Positions 1 through 8,531 of a stretch of 64,000 nt of DNA are shown piece after piece. Position numbers and translations under genes: made by a program. The notes beneath the pieces were generated by a model, which was given only the letters and a program-made list of their open reading frames with translations, did not search any database and was not told the DNA's origin. The stretch's first letter is position 1, and every line of letters starts with the position of its first letter. This stretch comes from Streptomyces ambofaciens ATCC 23877 (lineage in GTDB: Bacteria; Actinomycetota; Actinomycetes; Streptomycetales; Streptomycetaceae). The stretch lies in the NCBI RefSeq assembly GCF_001267885.1, contig NZ_CP012382.1:930001-994000 (forward strand), written 5' to 3'.

Positions 1-68
1 TGCCGTGACCTGCGGACAGTGGTCCAACAGAAGAATCCGATGGGATTGTGCGGTTACGCTTCTCAATC

Positions 69-953
69 ATGGAACTGCGTCATCTCCAGCACTTCGTGGC
101 GGTCGCCGAGGACCAGCACTTCACCCGCGCGGCGGAACGGCTGCTGGTCTCCCAGTCCGGCCTCTCGGCGTCCATCCGGGCCCTGGAGCGCGAGCTGCGG
201 GCGCCGCTGTTCGTGCGCACGACGCGCAGCGTGACGCTGACGGAGGCCGGACGGGCGCTGCTGGGCGAGGCGGAGCGCATCCTGGCACAGGTCCGCTCGG
301 CGCACGAGGCGGTCGCCGCGGTGCAGGGCGTCCTGCGCGGCACGCTGTCGCTGGGGGCCGAGCAGTGCATCGCCGGAGTGCCGGTGGCGGGACTGCTGGC
401 GGCGTTCCGGCACCGGCACCCGGACGTGGAGATCCGGCTGCGGCAGGCGGGCTCGGGCGAGCTGGCGGAGGAGGTCGCGGCCGGGCGGCTCGACCTGGCC
501 TTCGCCTACCGGACGCAGGACGACACCGACCAGTTGCGGTCGGTGTCGCTGGCCGGCGAGCCGATGACCGTCCTGTGCCACCCCGGTCACCGCCTCGCCA
601 CGGCCGACGCGGTGCGGTCACCGCACGACCTGGCCGACGAGGTCTTCGTCGACTTCCACCCGGACTGGGGCCCGCGCCGCGTCACGGACGCCGCCTTCGC
701 CGCGGCGGGCGTGCGGCGGACCGTCGCCCTGGAGGTGAACGACGTGCACGGCCTGCTGGACCTGCTCGACGAGGACCTCGGCATCGCGGTCGTGCCGCGG
801 CACTTCCGGCACAAGCGGGCCTCGCTCACCTCGCTGCCCCTGAAGGACAGCGCCGAGACGGCGTACGAGACCATCGCGCTGCTGCCGCCCGCGCAGGCCA
901 CCAGTCCGGCGGCGCGGGCGCTCATGGGACTGCTCGGAACGGGGAGCGGGTGA
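69..953 (+). CDS. LysR family transcriptional regulator
   Basis: The protein has 294 residues, the normal length for LysR regulators. An N-terminal winged helix-turn-helix spans about residues 1-60, with the typical opening MELRHLQHFVAVAE and a recognition segment around SQSGLSASIRALE. The substrate-binding-like effector domain follows from about residue 88. The start at 69 is chosen because LysR proteins begin this way. An in-frame GTG at 48 would add seven residues including a TTA codon and has no better ribosome site. No strong Shine-Dalgarno precedes 69, so the transcript may be leaderless. LysR proteins usually control a neighbour, but the upstream neighbour is outside the window, so the target is unknown. 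The DinB gene starts 25 bp downstream on the same strand. Confidence 0.93.
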   Translation: MELRHLQHFVAVAEDQHFTRAAERLLVSQSGLSASIRALERELRAPLFVRTTRSVTLTEAGRALLGEAERILAQVRSAHEAVAAVQGVLRGTLSLGAEQCIAGVPVAGLLAAFRHRHPDVEIRLRQAGSGELAEEVAAGRLDLAFAYRTQDDTDQLRSVSLAGEPMTVLCHPGHRLATADAVRSPHDLADEVFVDFHPDWGPRRVTDAAFAAAGVRRTVALEVNDVHGLLDLLDEDLGIAVVPRHFRHKRASLTSLPLKDSAETAYETIALLPPAQATSPAARALMGLLGTGSG

Positions 954-978
954 GGGCGGACTGCGCGATGGTGGACGC

Positions 979-1494
979 ATGCATGCGAAGGACATCCTCA
1001 TCGAGGGCTACGGCCGCATCCAGGAAGAAGTCCACGCCGCCGTCGAGGGCCTGGACCCCGACGGCCTGAACGCACGGCCCGCCGACGGCGCCAACTCCCT
1101 CGCCTGGCTCGTCTGGCACCTCACCCGCGTCCAGGACGACCATGTGGCGGACGCCTTCGGGCTCGACCAGGTGTGGCTCACCGGAGAGTGGCACAAGCGC
1201 TTCGGCCTCGGGCTGCCCTCCCACGACACCGGGTACGGGCACAGCCCGGCGCAGGTCGCCAAGGTGCGGGTCGACTCCGCGGAGCTGCTGACCGGCTACT
1301 ACGACGCCGTGCACGAGCAGACGCTCGGAGCCCTGCGCTCGCTGGCCGCCAAGGACCTGGAGCGGATCGTGGACGAGAACTGGGACCCGCCGGTCACGTT
1401 GGGCGCCCGCCTGGTCAGCGTCCTGTCCGACGATCTCCAGCACGTCGGACAGGCCGCCTATGTGCGCGGGCTGGTTCAGAGCGCCGCGGCGTAA
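979..1494 (+). CDS. DinB / DUF664 family protein (putative thiol-dependent metalloenzyme)
   Basis: A 171-residue four-helix DinB-like protein. Histidines that would form the metal site are visible at about residues 47 (WLVWHLTR), 55 and 155 (DDLQHVGQA). Actinobacterial DinB/DUF664 proteins are often mycothiol- or bacillithiol-dependent transferases or maleylpyruvate-isomerase-like enzymes acting in the cytosol. Which reaction this one performs cannot be told from sequence. It follows the LysR gene by 25 bp and may be cotranscribed with it. Its last 19 bp overlap the 3' end of the convergent adenosine deaminase gene. Confidence 0.85.
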   Translation: MHAKDILIEGYGRIQEEVHAAVEGLDPDGLNARPADGANSLAWLVWHLTRVQDDHVADAFGLDQVWLTGEWHKRFGLGLPSHDTGYGHSPAQVAKVRVDSAELLTGYYDAVHEQTLGALRSLAAKDLERIVDENWDPPVTLGARLVSVLSDDLQHVGQAAYVRGLVQSAAA

Positions 1495-2555
1495 CCCGGC
1501 AGGACGACGTCCTCGATCAGGGCCCTGCGCTCGTCGAACGGGATGAACGCGCTCTTCACCGCGTTCACCGTGACCGTGCGCAGGTCCTCGGCCGTCCAGC
1601 CCGCCTGCTCGACCAGCAGGGACATCTCACGGGTCATCGTCGTGCCCGACACGAGACGGTTGTCGGTGTTGAGGGTGACGCGGAAGCCGAGGTCCTTGAG
1701 CGCCGTGATGGGGTGCTCGGCGATCGAGGTGGCGGCGCCGGTCTGGAGGTTGGAGGTCGGGCACATCTCCAGGGCGATCCGGCGGTCGCGGATCCAGCCC
1801 GCGAGGCGGCCCAGCTTGCCGGCCGCGAGGTCGGGGATGTCGTCGGTGATGCGCACGCCGTGGCCGATGCGCTGGGCGCCGCACACCTGGAGCGCCTGGT
1901 GGATGCTGGGCAGCCCGTGCGCCTCGCCGGCGTGGATGGTGAAGGGCACGCTCTCGCGGCGCAGGTGCTCGAAGGCGTCCAGGTGGTCGGCGGGCGGGAA
2001 GCCGTCCTCGGCGCCCGCGATGTCGAAGCCGACGACGCCCGCGTCCCGGAAGGCGACCGCGAGGTCGGCCGTCTCGCGGGTGCGGTCGAACATCCGCATC
2101 CCGCACAGCAGGGTGCCGACGCGGACCGGCGTACCCGCGGCGGCAGCCTTGGCCATGCCGCCGGCCAGCCCCTCCTGAACGGTCTCGACGACCTCGGCGA
2201 GGGTGAGGCCGCCCTTCAGCATGAGCTCGGGGGCGTAGCGGACCTCGCCGTAGACGACCCCGTCGGCGGCGAGGTCGAGGACGTACTCCTCGGCCGTGCG
2301 CAGCAGCCCCTCGCGGTTCTGCATCACGGCGAGGGTGTGCTCGAAGGTGGCGATGTAGCGCACCAGGTCCCCGGAGTTGGCGGCCTCGAAGTACCAGGCG
2401 GCCAGCTCGTCGGGGTCGGTGGTGGGCAGGGTGTGGCCGACGCTCGCCGCCAGCTCCACGACCGTGGCGGGGCGCAGGCCGCCGTCGAGGTGGTCGTGCA
2501 GCACCGCCTTGGGGAGGCGGCGGAGGGTCTCGGTGTCTATGCGCGTAGATGACAT
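1476..2555 (-). CDS. add: adenosine deaminase
   Basis: 359 residues, full length for bacterial adenosine deaminase, a cytosolic zinc enzyme converting adenosine or deoxyadenosine to inosine in purine salvage. The TIM-barrel metal motif [10 protein letters not shown] begins at residue 20. Further zinc and catalytic segments HAGE (about residue 210), IGHG and LNTDN are present. GAGGAA lies 8 nt before the ATG. The gene follows the VOC protein by 44 bp on the same strand and may share its transcript. It converges with the DinB gene, the two 3' ends overlapping by 19 bp. Confidence 0.95.
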   Translation of the reverse strand: MSSTRIDTETLRRLPKAVLHDHLDGGLRPATVVELAASVGHTLPTTDPDELAAWYFEAANSGDLVRYIATFEHTLAVMQNREGLLRTAEEYVLDLAADGVVYGEVRYAPELMLKGGLTLAEVVETVQEGLAGGMAKAAAAGTPVRVGTLLCGMRMFDRTRETADLAVAFRDAGVVGFDIAGAEDGFPPADHLDAFEHLRRESVPFTIHAGEAHGLPSIHQALQVCGAQRIGHGVRITDDIPDLAAGKLGRLAGWIRDRRIALEMCPTSNLQTGAATSIAEHPITALKDLGFRVTLNTDNRLVSGTTMTREMSLLVEQAGWTAEDLRTVTVNAVKSAFIPFDERRALIEDVVLPGYAAAL

Positions 2556-2599
2556 GTGTGGCGGTTCCTCGGCGGGTCGGTGCGGAAGTTCGGGAGGGG

Positions 2600-2995
2600 T
2601 CAGGAGGCGGACGGCTGGAGCAGGTCCCAGCGGTTGCCGTACAGGTCCTGGAAGACGGCGACCGAGCCGTAGGGCTCGTGCCGGGGAGCCTCCAGGAAGG
2701 TCACGCCCGCGGCGGTCATGCGGGCGTGGTCGCGGGCGAAGTCGTCGGTGTGCAGGAAGAAGCCGACACGTCCTCCCGTCTGGTCGCCGACCCTGGCCCG
2801 CTGGGCCTCACCCTTGGCCCGGGCCAGCAGCAGCGCGGTGCCACCGCCCTCCGTGCCGGGCTCCACGACGACCCAGCGGGAGCCGTCGGGCCGGGGCGCG
2901 TCCTCGGCGAGGTGGAAACCGAGGGCCTCGGTGTAGAAGCGGATCGCCTCGTCGTAGTCGTCGACGACGAGGGTGACCAGGGCGACGCGTCTCAT
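2600..2995 (-). CDS. VOC (glyoxalase/bleomycin resistance-like) protein
   Basis: 131 residues forming one vicinal-oxygen-chelate fold with two beta-alpha-beta-beta-beta modules. The start [20 protein letters not shown] and the ending [13 protein letters not shown] are typical, and the terminal Asp/Asn region matches the family metal-binding module. The substrate is unknown; family members include glyoxalases, dioxygenases and drug-binding proteins. The ATG at 2995 has AAAGG just upstream. The reading frame stays open for another 370 codons upstream, but that stretch is antisense to the neighbouring gene and repeat region and is not part of the protein. Confidence 0.88.
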   Translation of the reverse strand: MRRVALVTLVVDDYDEAIRFYTEALGFHLAEDAPRPDGSRWVVVEPGTEGGGTALLLARAKGEAQRARVGDQTGGRVGFFLHTDDFARDHARMTAAGVTFLEAPRHEPYGSVAVFQDLYGNRWDLLQPSAS

Positions 2996-3130
2996 CGGAG
3001 CCTTTCGGGAGGGGCGATTGACGGGAGAGGTTATACGTAAAACCCATCGCTGCGCCAGTCTCGGACCGGTCTCCGGTCCTACGTCCCGGGCCCGAGGCGC
3101 GGGCGCCGTCCGCCCACTAGCGTCACGATC

Positions 3131-3589
3131 ATGGAGAGCACCGCACCACCGCGCGGGCCCGCGCGACGCAGGCAGGACGTACTGGACCGACTGGCACGGG
3201 AGATGGACATCTGGGTGGCCACGGCGGACGCCGGCGGTCTGCCGTGCATGGTCCCGCTCTGGTTCGTGTGGCACGAGGAGTCGGTCTGGCTGTGGACCCG
3301 CCCCACGAATCCGACCGGTCGCAACCTGAGGGACGGCGGCCGGGCCAGGCTGGCGCTCGGACACACCCGTGACGTCGTCCTGATCGACGGCGAGGCGGAG
3401 ACGTTCGGCGCGGGCGAGGTGCCCCCGGCCGCGGCCGCGGCGTTCCTCGCCAAGACCGGCTGGGACCCGCGCGAGGACCAGGCGCCGTACGCCTGCTACC
3501 GGGTGCGTCCGCTCGCGGTGCAGGCCTGGCACGAGGAGCACGAGCTGAAGGGCCGGCACATCATGCGGGACGGGGCCTGGACCGCGTAG
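3131..3589 (+). CDS. pyridoxamine 5'-phosphate oxidase-like / flavin-binding split-barrel protein
   Basis: 152 residues with the split beta-barrel signature of the PNPOx-like family: MDIWVATADAGGLPCMVPLWFVW near the start, VWLWTRPTNPTGRNL in the middle and a conserved CYRVRPLAVQAW segment towards the end. Such proteins bind FMN or F420 and reduce or oxidise small substrates, or act as haem or flavin binding proteins. The substrate here is not predictable. No clear Shine-Dalgarno precedes the ATG. A TAGCGT hexamer about 8 nt upstream could be a -10 box, giving a leaderless transcript. It diverges from the VOC gene. Confidence 0.82.
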   Translation: MESTAPPRGPARRRQDVLDRLAREMDIWVATADAGGLPCMVPLWFVWHEESVWLWTRPTNPTGRNLRDGGRARLALGHTRDVVLIDGEAETFGAGEVPPAAAAAFLAKTGWDPREDQAPYACYRVRPLAVQAWHEEHELKGRHIMRDGAWTA

Positions 3590-3606
3590 CCCGGGGCGCG
3601 CGTTCC

Positions 3607-3797
3607 GGTAGGGGGCCGGGGCGCGTTCCGGTACGGGGCCGGGGGCGCGTTCCGGTACGGGCCCGACGGGCGTCCCGGTACAGGCCCGACGGGCACCTGT
3701 CCCGGTACGGGCCCGAGCGGGCACCCCGGTACGGGCCCGGCGGGCACCCCGGTACGGGCCCGGCGGGCACCCCGGTACGGGCCCGGCGGGCGCCCCG
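3607..3797. repeat. intergenic tandem repeat, about 23-bp period, 8 copies
   Basis: The 469-bp gap between the PNPOx-like and MBL-fold genes (3590-4058) holds no gene. It contains units beginning GGTACGGGCCCG at 3607, 3630, 3654, 3677, 3704, 3728, 3751 and 3774. The spacings are 23, 24, 23, 27, 24, 23 and 23 bp. The last three units are almost identical and the earlier ones more diverged, which suggests recent expansion at the right end. Each unit contains the palindrome CGGGCCCG. The rest of the gap (3800-4058) is ordinary GC-rich DNA leading into the promoter and ribosome site of the MBL gene. Confidence 0.9.
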
Positions 3798-4058
3798 GGC
3801 CCGTACGTGCATCCCGGTGCGGGCCCGGCTCGCTTCGGCGCCGTGACCGCGCGGCACCCCACCGGACCGGCCGGGCCTCGCCCCTGCCGCTCCGAGCAGG
3901 GGCCCGCACGCCACCCGCGCCGTGCCAGGGCGGTCCCCGGCGACCGTGCGGCCCGGCCGGTGGGTGGGCGGCCACGAGACGGGTACTCCGACCTCCATCC
4001 GCGAGCCCGCCGACCCGGGCCCGAGCGACCGCGACCGCCTCCGGACAGGAACCCCTCC

Positions 4059-4901
4059 ATGGACCCGTCCCTCGACGACAGCCTCCGCCTCCACTTCGTC
4101 GGCAACGCGACCCTGCTCCTCCAGTACCGCGACCTCAGCCTGCTGACCGATCCGAACTTCCTGCACCGGGGCCAGCGTGCTCACCTCGGCTACGGGCTGG
4201 TGAGCCGGCGTCTGACCGAACCCGCGCTGGACCCCGCGGACCTGCCGAGCCTGGACGCGGTGGTCCTCTCCCATCTGCACGGCGACCACTGGGACAGGCG
4301 CGCACGGCGGCACCTGTCCCGGTCGTTGCCGATCGTCACCACTCCGCACGCCTCCCGGCGCCTGCAGGGCGTGCACGGCTTCCACCGGGCCGTGGGACTG
4401 CGTACCTGGCAGGAGGAGACGGTGCGCCGTGGGGAGACCCAGGTCCGGGTCACGGCCCTGCCGGGTCGGCACGCGGGCCACCCGGTCCTGCGCCGTCTGC
4501 TGCCGCCCGTGATGGGCAGCCTGCTGGAGTTCGGGCCCGCCGACGAGCCACCGCGGCACCGTCTGTACGTCTCCGGGGACACCCTGCCCTTCGACGGTCT
4601 CGAAGAGATCGCGCGCCGCTTCCCCGGCCCGGACCTGGCGGTGCTGCATCTGGGCGGCACGACCCTGCCGGGCGGCTTCGTCGTGACGATGGACGGACGC
4701 CAGGGCGCGAAGCTCGCCCGGCTCGTGCGCGCGCGGCTGATCCTGCCGGTGCACTACGGCGACTACACCGTCTTCCGCTCGCCGATCGACGACTTCCTCG
4801 CCGAGGCCGACCGGGCGGGTCTGGCGGACCGCGTCGTGCACTGCCGTCACGGGCAGCGTGCCGTTCTGCGGCCGGGAGGCGGGCCGCCCGTCGTCCTCTG
4901 A
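4059..4901 (+). CDS. MBL-fold metallohydrolase (UlaG/RomA-like)
   Basis: 280 residues. The zinc-binding HxHxDH motif is HLHGDH at residues 72-77. A further metal Asp sits in VSGDT at about residue 175 and a His in LPVHYGDYT near the C terminus. The N-terminal LHFVGNATLLLQYRDLSLLTDPNF is typical of the L-ascorbate-6-phosphate lactonase / N-acyl-phosphatidylethanolamine phospholipase D-like branch of the superfamily. The substrate is unknown. The ATG at 4059 is chosen because AGGA lies about 10 nt upstream and homology begins there; the frame is open further upstream into repeat DNA. It converges with the sulfite-oxidase-like gene 12 bp away. Confidence 0.9.
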   Translation: MDPSLDDSLRLHFVGNATLLLQYRDLSLLTDPNFLHRGQRAHLGYGLVSRRLTEPALDPADLPSLDAVVLSHLHGDHWDRRARRHLSRSLPIVTTPHASRRLQGVHGFHRAVGLRTWQEETVRRGETQVRVTALPGRHAGHPVLRRLLPPVMGSLLEFGPADEPPRHRLYVSGDTLPFDGLEEIARRFPGPDLAVLHLGGTTLPGGFVVTMDGRQGAKLARLVRARLILPVHYGDYTVFRSPIDDFLAEADRAGLADRVVHCRHGQRAVLRPGGGPPVVL

Positions 4902-4913
4902 GGGGCGAGGAGG

Positions 4914-6005
4914 TCACCGGCAGCGGACCCGGGTGCGTGGCCACGAGGTGTTGGCATAGCCCTTGGGGTTCCACAGCCGGCCGGGCGACTCGGGCATGGC
5001 GGTGCCGGCCGAGTCCCACGCGCGGGCCACGATCTCCACGTCACCGCGCGGCAGGTCCAGGGTGGTGTGCCAGTGCTGCCACACCCACGGGCCCGCGGCG
5101 GCGCTCACGTCGGCCCGCTGCCAGGAGCCGCCCGAGTCGCCGGAGACGTCGACGCGGGCGACGGTGCGGCCGTGGCCGGCGAGGGCGTAGCCGGTGACCG
5201 GCGTCGGGCCGCACGGCAGGTGGGCCCTGTCGTCGGGGCGCAGGATCGCACAGTTCAGCGAGAGGGGGCCGAGCGCGGTGCCGCCCTCGCCGGAGGCGGC
5301 GGTGCCCGGTTCCGGATCGGCCGGCGGCAGGCGGTAGGCGACGGCCTGGAAGTAGTTGTCCGAAGGGGTGCTCCGGACGGTGACGCGGGTCAGCCACTTG
5401 ACGCTGCGGGCACCGATCCATCCCTGGACGACCGCACGCAGGGGTGCTCCGTGCACGTGCGGCAGCGGGGCGCCGTTCATGGACCAGGCGAGGAGGACCT
5501 CGGGGCGCAGCGCCTTGGCGAGCGGGACGGAGCCGCCGTAGGGCTGCGGCGGATCGGCGAGCGGGGAGACGTCCGGCGCGGCGAAGGCGACGTGTGCGGC
5601 CCCGGGCCGCGGCCGGGCGTCGGCGAGGACGTCGGCCAGGCGGATGCCGCGGAAGCGGCCGGTGGAGATCGCGCCCGGACCCCACGGGGTCTCGCCCGGG
5701 ATGTCGCGCACCTCGGTCAGGCCGGTCCGCCGGTTGCCCGCGCACTGGAGGGTGACCTCGAGCTCCGTGGGCTCCCATCGCGCGCGCAGCTCGTCCAGGG
5801 ACAGGCTCAGGGGCCTGTCGACCAGTCCGTCCACCTCCAGCCTCCACGTCGCGGGGTCCGCCGCGGGGACGGGGCCGTGGTTGCGGCTGTAGAAGGTGTC
5901 CGCGGGGGTAAGGCGCGAGTCGGCCAGCGCGGATCGGGGCGGTTCGGCGTTGTACGGGTCGCGCTCGTGCACCGTCATGTCGTCCCGCTTGCCCCACGCG
6001 CTCAT
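4914..6005 (-). CDS. sulfite oxidase-like molybdopterin-dependent oxidoreductase
   Basis: 363 residues with the molybdopterin-binding sulfite-oxidase domain followed by the Mo-co dimerisation domain (about residues 240-355). The single cysteine expected to ligate molybdenum is Cys88 in LQCAGNRRTG. HVHGAPLRAVVQGWIGARSVKWL matches the cofactor pocket. Plant-type sulfite oxidases have this architecture without a haem domain, and no Tat signal is visible, so the enzyme is probably cytosolic. Sulfite as substrate is inferred from the family. The ATG at 6005 is used; a second ATG at residue 10 is possible. An ATTATC element (GATAAT on the coding strand) at 6014-6019 may be the -10 box. Confidence 0.9.
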   Translation of the reverse strand: MSAWGKRDDMTVHERDPYNAEPPRSALADSRLTPADTFYSRNHGPVPAADPATWRLEVDGLVDRPLSLSLDELRARWEPTELEVTLQCAGNRRTGLTEVRDIPGETPWGPGAISTGRFRGIRLADVLADARPRPGAAHVAFAAPDVSPLADPPQPYGGSVPLAKALRPEVLLAWSMNGAPLPHVHGAPLRAVVQGWIGARSVKWLTRVTVRSTPSDNYFQAVAYRLPPADPEPGTAASGEGGTALGPLSLNCAILRPDDRAHLPCGPTPVTGYALAGHGRTVARVDVSGDSGGSWQRADVSAAAGPWVWQHWHTTLDLPRGDVEIVARAWDSAGTAMPESPGRLWNPKGYANTSWPRTRVRCR

Positions 6006-6154
6006 GTGTCCTGATTATCCGCTTCCGTCCCTGCGGTCGCCCGGTGCGAGCGGCACGTGGCCCGTCGCAGGTGTGCCGTGCTCCCTGGTGTCGCTCGGCA
6101 CGCTGCGGCGCCTCCGCCGACGGCGGGCCGCACCCGGGGGACGGCGGTCGCCGA

Positions 6155-6222
6155 GGGCCCGGTGCCACCATGGGCCCGGCGCCGCCGAGGGCCCGGTGCC
6201 GCCACGGGCCCGGTGCCGCCAT
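6155..6222. repeat. intergenic tandem repeat, 17-bp period, 4 copies
   Basis: Four consecutive units starting GGGCCCGG at 6155, 6172, 6189 and 6206, exactly 17 bp apart, of the form GGGCCCGGTGCCGCCAN with one or two changes. They occupy the middle of the 340-bp gap (6006-6345) between the divergent sulfite-oxidase-like and cytochrome oxidase genes. The rest of the gap must contain both promoters. A loose inverted repeat AGTGC/GCACT lies close to the cytochrome oxidase start at about 6277-6296, of unknown significance. Confidence 0.85.
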
Positions 6223-6345
6223 ATGGCAGCGGAATCCACCGCCCCGCCATCCGCCAGGCCGCCGTACAGCGTGCCGTAGTGCATCCTGTGCGCACTTACG
6301 GGATTTTGTAGCTGAATGTCCCGTTGGCCGGATGCAAGGAACCAC

Positions 6346-8058
6346 ATGACTGCACAGGCGGAGCCGACCACGTTGGTACCGGTGGAGGGGAAGCGCGGCA
6401 GAGGGCGCGTGCTCGTCTCCTGGCTGTCGACCACCGACCACAAGAAGATCGGGCACCTCTACCTGATCACCTCGTTCGCGTTCTTCCTGATCGCGGGAGT
6501 GCTGGCGATGGCGATCCGGGCGGAACTCGCCCGGCCGGGGCTGCAGTTCCTGTCGAACGAGCAGTACAACCAGTCCTTCACCATGCACGGCACCATCATG
6601 CTGCTGCTGTTCGCCACCCCGACCTTCGCCGGTTTCGCCAACGCGATCATGCCGTTGCAGATCGGCTCACCCGACGTCGCCTTCCCCCGGCTGAACATGC
6701 TGTCGTACTGGCTGTTCCTCTTCGGCGGGCTCATCGTCCTGAGCAGCTTCCTCACCCCGCAGGGCGCCGCCGACTTCGGCTGGACCGCCTACACGCCGCT
6801 GAGCGGACCGATGCGCAGCGACTACCTCGGAGCCGACCTGTGGATCATGGGCCTCGCGCTGTCCGGGTTCGGCACCATCCTGGGGTCGGTCAACTTCATC
6901 ACGACGATCATCTGCATGCGCGCCCCCGGCATGACCATGTTCCGGATGCCGATCTTCACATGGAACGTGCTGCTCACGTCGGTCCTGGTCCTGCTGGCCT
7001 TCCCGGTCCTGGCGGCGGCCCTGCTGGTACTGGAGGCGGACCGTCAGTTCGGCGCGCACGTCTTCGACGCGGAGGTCGGCGGGGCCGTGCTGTGGCAGCA
7101 CCTGTTCTGGTTCTTCGGCCATCCCGAGGTCTACATCCTCGCCCTGCCGTTCTTCGGCGTGGTCACCGAGATCATCCCGGTCTTCGCGCGCAAGCCGATC
7201 TTCGGCTACATGGGGCTGGTCGGCGCCACCATCGCCATCACCGGCCTGTCCGCGACGGTGTGGGCGCACCACATGTTCGCCACCGGCGCCGTGCTGCTGC
7301 CGTTCTTCTCCTTCATGAGCTTCCTGATCGCCGTGCCGACCGGCGTGAAGTTCTTCAACTGGATCGGCACCATGTGGAAGGGCTCGCTGTCGTTCGAACC
7401 GCCGATGCTGTGGGCGGCCGGTTTCCTCGTCACCTTCCTCTTCGGCGGACTGACGGGCGTCCTGCTGGCCTCACCGCCGATCGACTTCCACGTCACCGAC
7501 AGCTACTTCGTCGTGGCGCACTTCCACTACGTGCTCTTCGGCACGATCGTCTTCGCGATGTTCGGCGGATTCAGCTTCTGGTGGCCGAAGATGACCGGCA
7601 CCATGCTCGACACCCGCCTGGAGAAGGTGCACTTCTGGACGCTGTTCGTGGGCTTCCACACGACGTTCCTGGTGCAGCACTGGCTCGGCGCCGAGGGCAT
7701 GCCCCGCCGGTACGCCGACTACCTGGCCGCCGACGGGTTCACCGCCCTGAACACCGTCTCCTCCATCGGCGCCTTCCTGCTCGGCCTGTCCACGCTGCCG
7801 TTCCTCTACAACGTCTGGAAGACCGCCCACCTGGGCAAGAAGATCGAGGTCGACGACCCCTGGGGCTACGGGCGCTCCCTGGAGTGGGCGACCTCCTGCC
7901 CACCGCCGCGGCACAACTTCGTCACGCTCCCCCGCGTCCGATCCGAGTCCCCCGCCTTCGACCTCCACCACCCCGACCTCGCCGGCCTCGACCAGGCGGA
8001 GAACACCGGGCAGCGCGACGCACTGGACACCTCCGGACACAAGGGCGACCGCCCGTGA
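6346..8058 (+). CDS. ctaD: cytochrome c oxidase subunit I (orphan copy)
   Basis: 570 residues, a haem-copper oxidase catalytic subunit with twelve hydrophobic segments that reduces O2 at a haem a3/CuB centre in the plasma membrane. Visible ligands are His81 (haem a, MHGTI), His259 and Tyr263 (GHPEVYIL, the crosslinked pair), His308-309 (WAHHMF), and His392/His394 (AHFHYVLF, haem a3 and haem a). The start at 6346 has AAGGA seven nt upstream; an in-frame ATG at 6316 lacks this. The usual ctaC, ctaE, ctaF and qcr genes are absent, so this is a stand-alone copy that would need subunit II from elsewhere. Its TGA overlaps the GTG of the next gene. Confidence 0.97.
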   Translation: MTAQAEPTTLVPVEGKRGRGRVLVSWLSTTDHKKIGHLYLITSFAFFLIAGVLAMAIRAELARPGLQFLSNEQYNQSFTMHGTIMLLLFATPTFAGFANAIMPLQIGSPDVAFPRLNMLSYWLFLFGGLIVLSSFLTPQGAADFGWTAYTPLSGPMRSDYLGADLWIMGLALSGFGTILGSVNFITTIICMRAPGMTMFRMPIFTWNVLLTSVLVLLAFPVLAAALLVLEADRQFGAHVFDAEVGGAVLWQHLFWFFGHPEVYILALPFFGVVTEIIPVFARKPIFGYMGLVGATIAITGLSATVWAHHMFATGAVLLPFFSFMSFLIAVPTGVKFFNWIGTMWKGSLSFEPPMLWAAGFLVTFLFGGLTGVLLASPPIDFHVTDSYFVVAHFHYVLFGTIVFAMFGGFSFWWPKMTGTMLDTRLEKVHFWTLFVGFHTTFLVQHWLGAEGMPRRYADYLAADGFTALNTVSSIGAFLLGLSTLPFLYNVWKTAHLGKKIEVDDPWGYGRSLEWATSCPPPRHNFVTLPRVRSESPAFDLHHPDLAGLDQAENTGQRDALDTSGHKGDRP

Positions 8059-8429
8059 CCGAGGACCCGGCAGCCGGTGCGCCGCAGGCGCGGGCCCCCT
8101 CGCTCGCCGTTCAGGTCGAGGGGTATCTCCTGCTCCGCGCCGAGCGGGAGCAGGCTCGTCGCGAAGCGGCCGCCCTGTGCGCGCGCCTTCCCTGGCTCAC
8201 CAGCGCTCAGGCCGACGACCTCGCATGCCACTACACCGAGCAGCGCCTCGGCCTGACCCGGCACGTGCTGCGGTCCACGGCCCGGCGCGCCGACCGGCTG
8301 CACGAGGAGTACGAGGCCCGCTACCTCGCCCTGCGCCGCACCCTGCTCAAGCGGCACGCCGCGGCGGCCTGCGCCATGGTGGTGTGCGTGAGCGCGGCCG
8401 TCGCGGCCGCGTCCCTGGCGGCCCGATAG
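8055..8429 (+). CDS. small tail-anchored membrane protein coupled to ctaD
   Basis: 124 residues, family not recognised. The GTG start overlaps the ctaD stop (GTGA), which indicates translational coupling. The N-terminal half is charged and helical, and the middle is rich in Arg and Glu ([20 protein letters not shown]). One hydrophobic segment lies at the extreme C terminus (about residues 102-122), giving a cytosolic domain anchored by its tail. Coupling to the oxidase subunit suggests an assembly or stability partner, but this is inference. The gene is too short to place by sequence alone. Confidence 0.75.
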   Translation: MTEDPAAGAPQARAPSLAVQVEGYLLLRAEREQARREAAALCARLPWLTSAQADDLACHYTEQRLGLTRHVLRSTARRADRLHEEYEARYLALRRTLLKRHAAAACAMVVCVSAAVAAASLAAR

Positions 8430-8432
8430 GGC

Positions 8433-8508
8433 GTCGCCCCCGGCGCCGCGCCCTCGCCGGGGAAGGCGGGGACGCGCCGCCCGTCCGCCGGGTCGCGCCG
8501 GGGGCGAC
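8433..8508. terminator. bidirectional terminator-like inverted repeat
   Basis: GTCGCCCCCGGCGC at 8433-8446 is repeated as a perfect inverted copy at 8495-8508, with 48 nt between. It lies exactly between the convergent ends of the ctaD-linked small gene and the corrected end of the chitinase gene, where a shared terminator is expected. There is no T tract, as usual for Streptomyces. Confidence 0.6.
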
Positions 8509-8531
8509 ACGGCGAACGGGCCCCGCGGGGC

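Noticed and set aside
48-68. LysR start at 48
   Set aside because: It adds seven residues including a TTA codon before the canonical MELRHLQHF start and has no better ribosome site.
3607-3797. 23-bp repeats as a CRISPR array
   Set aside because: Units are contiguous tandem copies with no unique spacers and no cas genes are nearby.
2996-4105. N-terminal extension of the VOC protein reaching 4105
   Set aside because: The extension is Pro/Arg/Gly-rich, antisense to the PNPOx-like gene and the 23-bp repeat. The VOC fold begins at 2995 with a ribosome site.
8347-8531. Sixty-residue C-terminal tail of the chitinase
   Set aside because: It follows a homopolymer frameshift, is antisense to the small ctaD-linked gene and is unlike any GH19 C terminus.
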